Positions 61,394 to 64,000 of a stretch of 64,000 nt of DNA are shown here, in pieces. Within the stretch, counting starts at the first letter, position 1. Each line of letters opens with the position of its first letter. The translations under genes and the position numbers were made by a program. This DNA comes from UBA4782 sp034429195 (GTDB lineage: Bacteria; Chloroflexota; Anaerolineae; Anaerolineales; Anaerolineaceae): assembly GCA_034429195.1 (NCBI GenBank), contig DAOUGQ010000016.1, positions 285,793 through 349,792 of the forward strand, given 5' to 3'. The notes below the pieces were generated by a model, which saw only the letters and a list, made by a program, of their open reading frames with translations, was not told the DNA's origin and made no database searches.

Positions 61394-62010
61394 TTTCCTG
61401 CCAAAGTATCGTTAATTCTTTCCATCACCACATCAAGATGTTTTGGTTTATGAACGAAATCAAGATCATCAGTACGGATGGTCAACACGGGGCAAAGGTC
61501 GAAAGATTTCAGCCATTCGTCATAGAATGAATCCAACAGTGAAAGATATTCGGATGATATACCAGTCTCCATGTTGCGGGCTCTCTCTTGAATGCGTTTC
61601 ATGAGAAGGGGAACGGGAGCTTTAAGATAGATGAGTAAAGAGGGGGCGGGCAGTGTGCGAACCACCATTTCGTACAGCTTGCGGTAAGAAGCATAATCCA
61701 GTTCGTTTAGATTACCCATACTGTGTAAAGCTCGAGCAAAGATGAAGGCGTCTTCATATATACTGCGATCAATGATGGCATTACGTGGGTCATTCCACAT
61801 ATCCAGGTGCTGCTGGGCACGGTGCCCAAGGAAATAAATCTGCAAATGAAAAGACCAGGTTTTCATGTCTTTGTAGAAACTGGGCAGGTAAGGATTATCA
61901 ACTACCGATTCATAAGCAGTCACCCATCCCAACCGCTCGCCAATTTTTTCGGTGAGTGAAGTTTTACCTGAACCGATATTCCCTGCAACCAGGATAAGTC
62001 GTTTTGCCAT
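61375..62010 (-). CDS. deoxynucleoside kinase
   Basis: 211 residues of the dNK/thymidine-kinase-2-like family. The P-loop is GNIGSGKTS (10-18), followed by YESVVDNPYLPSFY. The DRS motif is in IIDRSIYEDAFIFA, with the lid RIQERARNMETG. It phosphorylates deoxyadenosine or deoxyguanosine (or others) for nucleotide salvage; exact specificity is undecided. GAGGTG precedes the ATG, and TATAAT further up gives a leader of about 35-40 nt. It is divergent from the gene at 62112. Confidence 0.92.
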   Translation of the reverse strand: MAKRLILVAGNIGSGKTSLTEKIGERLGWVTAYESVVDNPYLPSFYKDMKTWSFHLQIYFLGHRAQQHLDMWNDPRNAIIDRSIYEDAFIFARALHSMGNLNELDYASYRKLYEMVVRTLPAPSLLIYLKAPVPLLMKRIQERARNMETGISSEYLSLLDSFYDEWLKSFDLCPVLTIRTDDLDFVHKPKHLDVVMERINDTLAGKEEVVF

Positions 62011-62099
62011 AATTCACCTCATGCAAAGATTTGCTTCCAATGGGTATTATATGCTGAAATAAGCAATTAAATACCACTTCGAAAAAGCTCAAAGCTTTA

Positions 62100-62105
62100 T
62101 ATAAT
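62100..62105 (+). promoter_or_regulatory. -10 box of the gene at 62112 (leaderless)
   Basis: TATAAT ending 6 nt before the ATG; a TTCGAA at 62078-62083 is a weak -35 at 16 nt. No SD. Confidence 0.65.
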
Positions 62106-62111
62106 ATATCC

Positions 62112-62756
62112 ATGACCTTTATTCACGAACAATTTTTTCAGCATTTATCGCAACGTGAAATTATTATTTATAAATCGTTGAATGCGCCCTCTCAAATACA
62201 AGCATTTCTGGATGAAACCGAGTATTCCGCTGATCCATTCTATCGCTGCCCGATCAGAGTGCTGCGTGAGAAGAAAGCTAACTGCCTGGATGGAGCTTTC
62301 TTTGCTGCCGCCTGCCTTCGCCAGAGTGGATATAAACCGTTGGTAATTGACCTGCTGCCAGAGCCGGGAACGGATGATGACCATCTGATCGCTGTGTATA
62401 AGAAGAATGGGTTATGGGGTGCGGTAGCGAAATCCAACTTTGTGGGGTTGCGTTACCGTGAACCAATATATTCTACAGTTCGTGATCTCGTACTTTCTTA
62501 TTTTGAGCAATATTACAATGTTGCCGGAATGAAGACGCTGCGCGGTTATACAAAACCATTTAACCTGGCAAGGATGGATAAAACAGGTTGGATGTATAAC
62601 GATGATGGTATGGATGCAATAGAAAGAGCATCTTATGCGTGGGAGAAGGTCACTTTGTTTTCACCCGAGTTGATTTCGACATTCATTTCTGTGGATGAGC
62701 GATCGAGAAAGGCTGGACTTTTGGGGGCGAACGAAGCAGGGTTGTTTAAGGTGTAA
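62112..62756 (+). CDS. hypothetical protein with transglutaminase-like Cys/His pattern
   Basis: 214 residues with no signal or membrane segment. The centre shows KANCLDGAFFAAACL, then DDDHLIAVYKKNGLWGAVAKSNF and RYREPIYSTVRDLVLSYF. The order Cys at a helix start, His on a strand, then Asn/Asp recalls papain/transglutaminase-like proteins (Cys about 58, His about 94). I recognise no named family. The gene stands alone, and its message is predicted leaderless. Function not assigned. Confidence 0.6.
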   Translation: MTFIHEQFFQHLSQREIIIYKSLNAPSQIQAFLDETEYSADPFYRCPIRVLREKKANCLDGAFFAAACLRQSGYKPLVIDLLPEPGTDDDHLIAVYKKNGLWGAVAKSNFVGLRYREPIYSTVRDLVLSYFEQYYNVAGMKTLRGYTKPFNLARMDKTGWMYNDDGMDAIERASYAWEKVTLFSPELISTFISVDERSRKAGLLGANEAGLFKV

Positions 62757-62785
62757 TTTCATAAAATAAAAAATAGGAGGGGATT

Positions 62786-62839
62786 ATGACAAAGTTGGTT
62801 GTGAATAAGCAATTTTTGCATAATGGTATTCAACAATAA
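62786..62839 (+). CDS. 17-codon small reading frame with strong ribosome site
   Basis: ATG at 62786 follows ATAGGAGGGGATT, the strongest SD in this part of the window, and reads MTKLVVNKQFLHNGIQQ before TAA at 62837. It overlaps the next gene's ATG (62823) in another frame. It may be a leader peptide coupling translation of that gene, or the start of a gene broken by a frameshift. Confidence 0.45.
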   Translation: MTKLVVNKQFLHNGIQQ

Positions 62840-63590
62840 CGTTCTAATACAGAATCAACTTGGATTCTTAACACCTTCTTCGTGGTATTCGTTAGTAGAT
62901 GAACTTATCAGTTGGAGTGCGATTAGACCCGTCCCAAAGGAGGTAATAACTAGAAATGGATTAGCTGTGATCAATAAAATTTATACCTCCATTCGTGATC
63001 TTGGAAGGAAATACAATCTTCCAACTGTGGGCTTAAGTGATGTTCAATGGTCAGATATATCCGAAATTATCACGATATCAAATGCAATTAAGAATTCAAG
63101 TACTCCTATGTTCGGAAGCAAGATGTGCCATTTTTTGCTACCAAATTTGTTTCCAATCTATGATAGTCAAATTGGAGAAAGCATTGGTACATCGAATTAT
63201 GTAGAGTACTGGATGATCTGTCGTCAGGGGTGGAAGGACTGCACAAAAAAAAGAATATTTAAAAATATTTTGGCTAATGAGATTGGTAAAAATATCATCT
63301 CGAATTATCCCTGGGCTACGAAGATAACGGAATTGTGCTGCGTGGGTGGTGGGATCGTCGAAAAACAAATATTTAATTCAAGTAATCAATTAATATTTGG
63401 CAGTGTGGTTACACCAAGTAAAGAGGAAATTATTTCTTATACACAGAACAACAACAGATTGAGAGTGGGAGATGTTCTGATTTCAAAGCTAAAAGGCTAT
63501 CATTATGTCTGTATCAAAGTGGATGGGAATGAAGCAAAGTTATTATGGATTGAAAGAAAATCCGGTCAACCAACAGGGTTCTACAAATAA
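62823..63590 (+). CDS. hypothetical protein, AT-rich accessory gene
   Basis: 255 residues with no signal peptide. The most conserved-looking part is GSKMCHFLLPNLFPIYDSQIGE, followed by VEYWMICRQGW, a pattern I associate with uncharacterised helical proteins related to DNA-repair-like folds, but only loosely. The C-terminal part (about 195-250) is beta-rich and ends KLLWIERKSGQPTGFYK. Base composition is clearly AT-richer than the upstream genes, suggesting recent acquisition. No SD precedes ATG 62823, and translation may depend on the small frame upstream. Function not assigned. Confidence 0.55.
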   Translation: MVFNNNVLIQNQLGFLTPSSWYSLVDELISWSAIRPVPKEVITRNGLAVINKIYTSIRDLGRKYNLPTVGLSDVQWSDISEIITISNAIKNSSTPMFGSKMCHFLLPNLFPIYDSQIGESIGTSNYVEYWMICRQGWKDCTKKRIFKNILANEIGKNIISNYPWATKITELCCVGGGIVEKQIFNSSNQLIFGSVVTPSKEEIISYTQNNNRLRVGDVLISKLKGYHYVCIKVDGNEAKLLWIERKSGQPTGFYK

Positions 63591-63874
63591 ACAAGGTTTA
63601 TAAATATAAGTACATTCCTTGCTTATCATGATTTGATCCCAGTAGAAAAAGTGAATAGAAATGTATACAAGGAGCCAATCAGTGGTTAGCCAATATTAAA
63701 ATATTTGTATTTGAAGAACGTGGCAGAGAATATTGTTGAGAGAAGCACCTTAAGGGCGATGGCGTTCGAATAGGGAAGAATCTGTATGATGGGCGATTCA
63801 CAAAACGACTGGCATCCATCCTCACCTGACCTCTCCCTGGGAGGGAGAGGAATAATCTTGTGATTAAAAAAATA
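63591..63874. other. non-coding stretch before the tandem repeat
   Basis: 284 bases without a supported gene. It includes the hairpin at 63830-63850. Open frames here are short and have no ribosome sites. Confidence 0.5.
63830..63850. repeat. CCTCTCCCT palindrome
   Basis: CCTCTCCCT-GGG-AGGGAGAGG is a perfect 9-bp stem with a 3-nt loop. It resembles short dispersed palindromes seen between genes in many bacteria. It lies 24 nt before the tandem repeat. Confidence 0.6.
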
Positions 63875-64000
63875 GCGGAGAGGGCGGGAATGCCTCTCGA
63901 TGGGGTTCAAACCTGTTTAAATAGAAGGCGGAGAGGGCGGGAATGCCCCTCGATGGGGTTCAAACCTGTTTAAATAGAAGGCGGAGAGGGCGGGAATGCC
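63875..64000. repeat. 53-bp tandem repeat, cut by window end
   Basis: Units start at 63875, 63928 and 63981 (each GCGGAGAGGGCGGGAATGCC). Two are complete and the third has 20 bases. The two full units match except for one C/T change and the immediate left border of the first. Each contains CCCC-TCGAT-GGGG, a small stem. 53 is not a multiple of three, so it is not a peptide repeat. Confidence 0.9.

Noticed and set aside
63875..64000. CRISPR array
   Set aside because: The core has a CRISPR-like small palindrome, but the whole 53-bp unit is repeated nearly unchanged, so there is no variable spacer. No cas gene is in view. The next kilobase could change this.

Overview
The window looks like a chromosome segment from an anaerobic bacterium, most likely of the Chloroflexota (Anaerolineae-like). 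This is an inference from gene content: an archaeal-type aspartate-semialdehyde dehydrogenase, many threonine/proline-rich lipoproteins, several Hanks-type Ser/Thr kinases with an FHA-winged-helix regulator, tungsten-type aldehyde:ferredoxin oxidoreductases and an F420-type LLM oxidoreductase. No rRNA or tRNA gene and no insertion sequence is visible. Coding density is high until the last 1.2 kb, which is AT-richer and ends in a tandem repeat.

Layout. 1-8.4 kb: partial S41 protease, HAD nucleotidase, MoeB-rhodanese, a lipoprotein, PIG-L deacetylase, VOC protein, amidohydrolase, response regulator and alpha/beta hydrolase. 8.5-15.3 kb (minus strand): an aspartate kinase/aspartate-semialdehyde dehydrogenase operon behind a threonine-rich leader peptide and an attenuator, then a solute-binding lipoprotein, uppP, tgt and an SLC13 permease. 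15.3-24.8 kb: alr, recJ, EamA, GT2, an AAA+ ATPase, GDPD and a GH3-like membrane protein. 24.8-31 kb: signalling (Ser/Thr kinase, FHA-winged helix, CpXC protein, histidine kinase) and a class III aminotransferase. 31.2-42.8 kb: yvcK-gap-pgk, esterase, rpsT, argS, a cyclic 2,3-diphosphoglycerate synthetase homologue, obgE, nadD and an MFS transporter. 42.8-49.4 kb: a cell-envelope module (ECF sigma, anti-sigma, two surface proteins), a second Ser/Thr kinase, an acyltransferase homologue and EamA.

49.4-61.3 kb holds the most distinctive locus. A minus-strand operon runs from a XRE-cupin regulator through an AOR, a hydantoinase/dihydropyrimidinase, a 4Fe-4S protein, a second AOR and a MoaD-like sulfur carrier, and possibly into an M23 lipoprotein. 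Divergent from it are a YgeW-like knotted carbamoyltransferase and an LLM oxidoreductase. Together they suggest anaerobic breakdown of a cyclic ureide: ring opening to an N-carbamoyl compound, phosphorolysis to carbamoyl phosphate, and ferredoxin-linked oxidation of an aldehyde. The substrate is unknown. A near-perfect palindrome with 24-bp arms overlaps the predicted carbamoyltransferase promoter and start point.

Regulation. At least eight start codons lie 6-10 nt downstream of a good -10 box (the threonine leader peptide, SLC13, alr, GT2, yvcK, EamA at 49 kb, the XRE-cupin gene and the gene at 62.1 kb). Leaderless mRNAs therefore appear common in this genome. Other RNA-level signals are the threonine attenuator, a large hairpin between gap and pgk, and a multi-stem structure before obgE.
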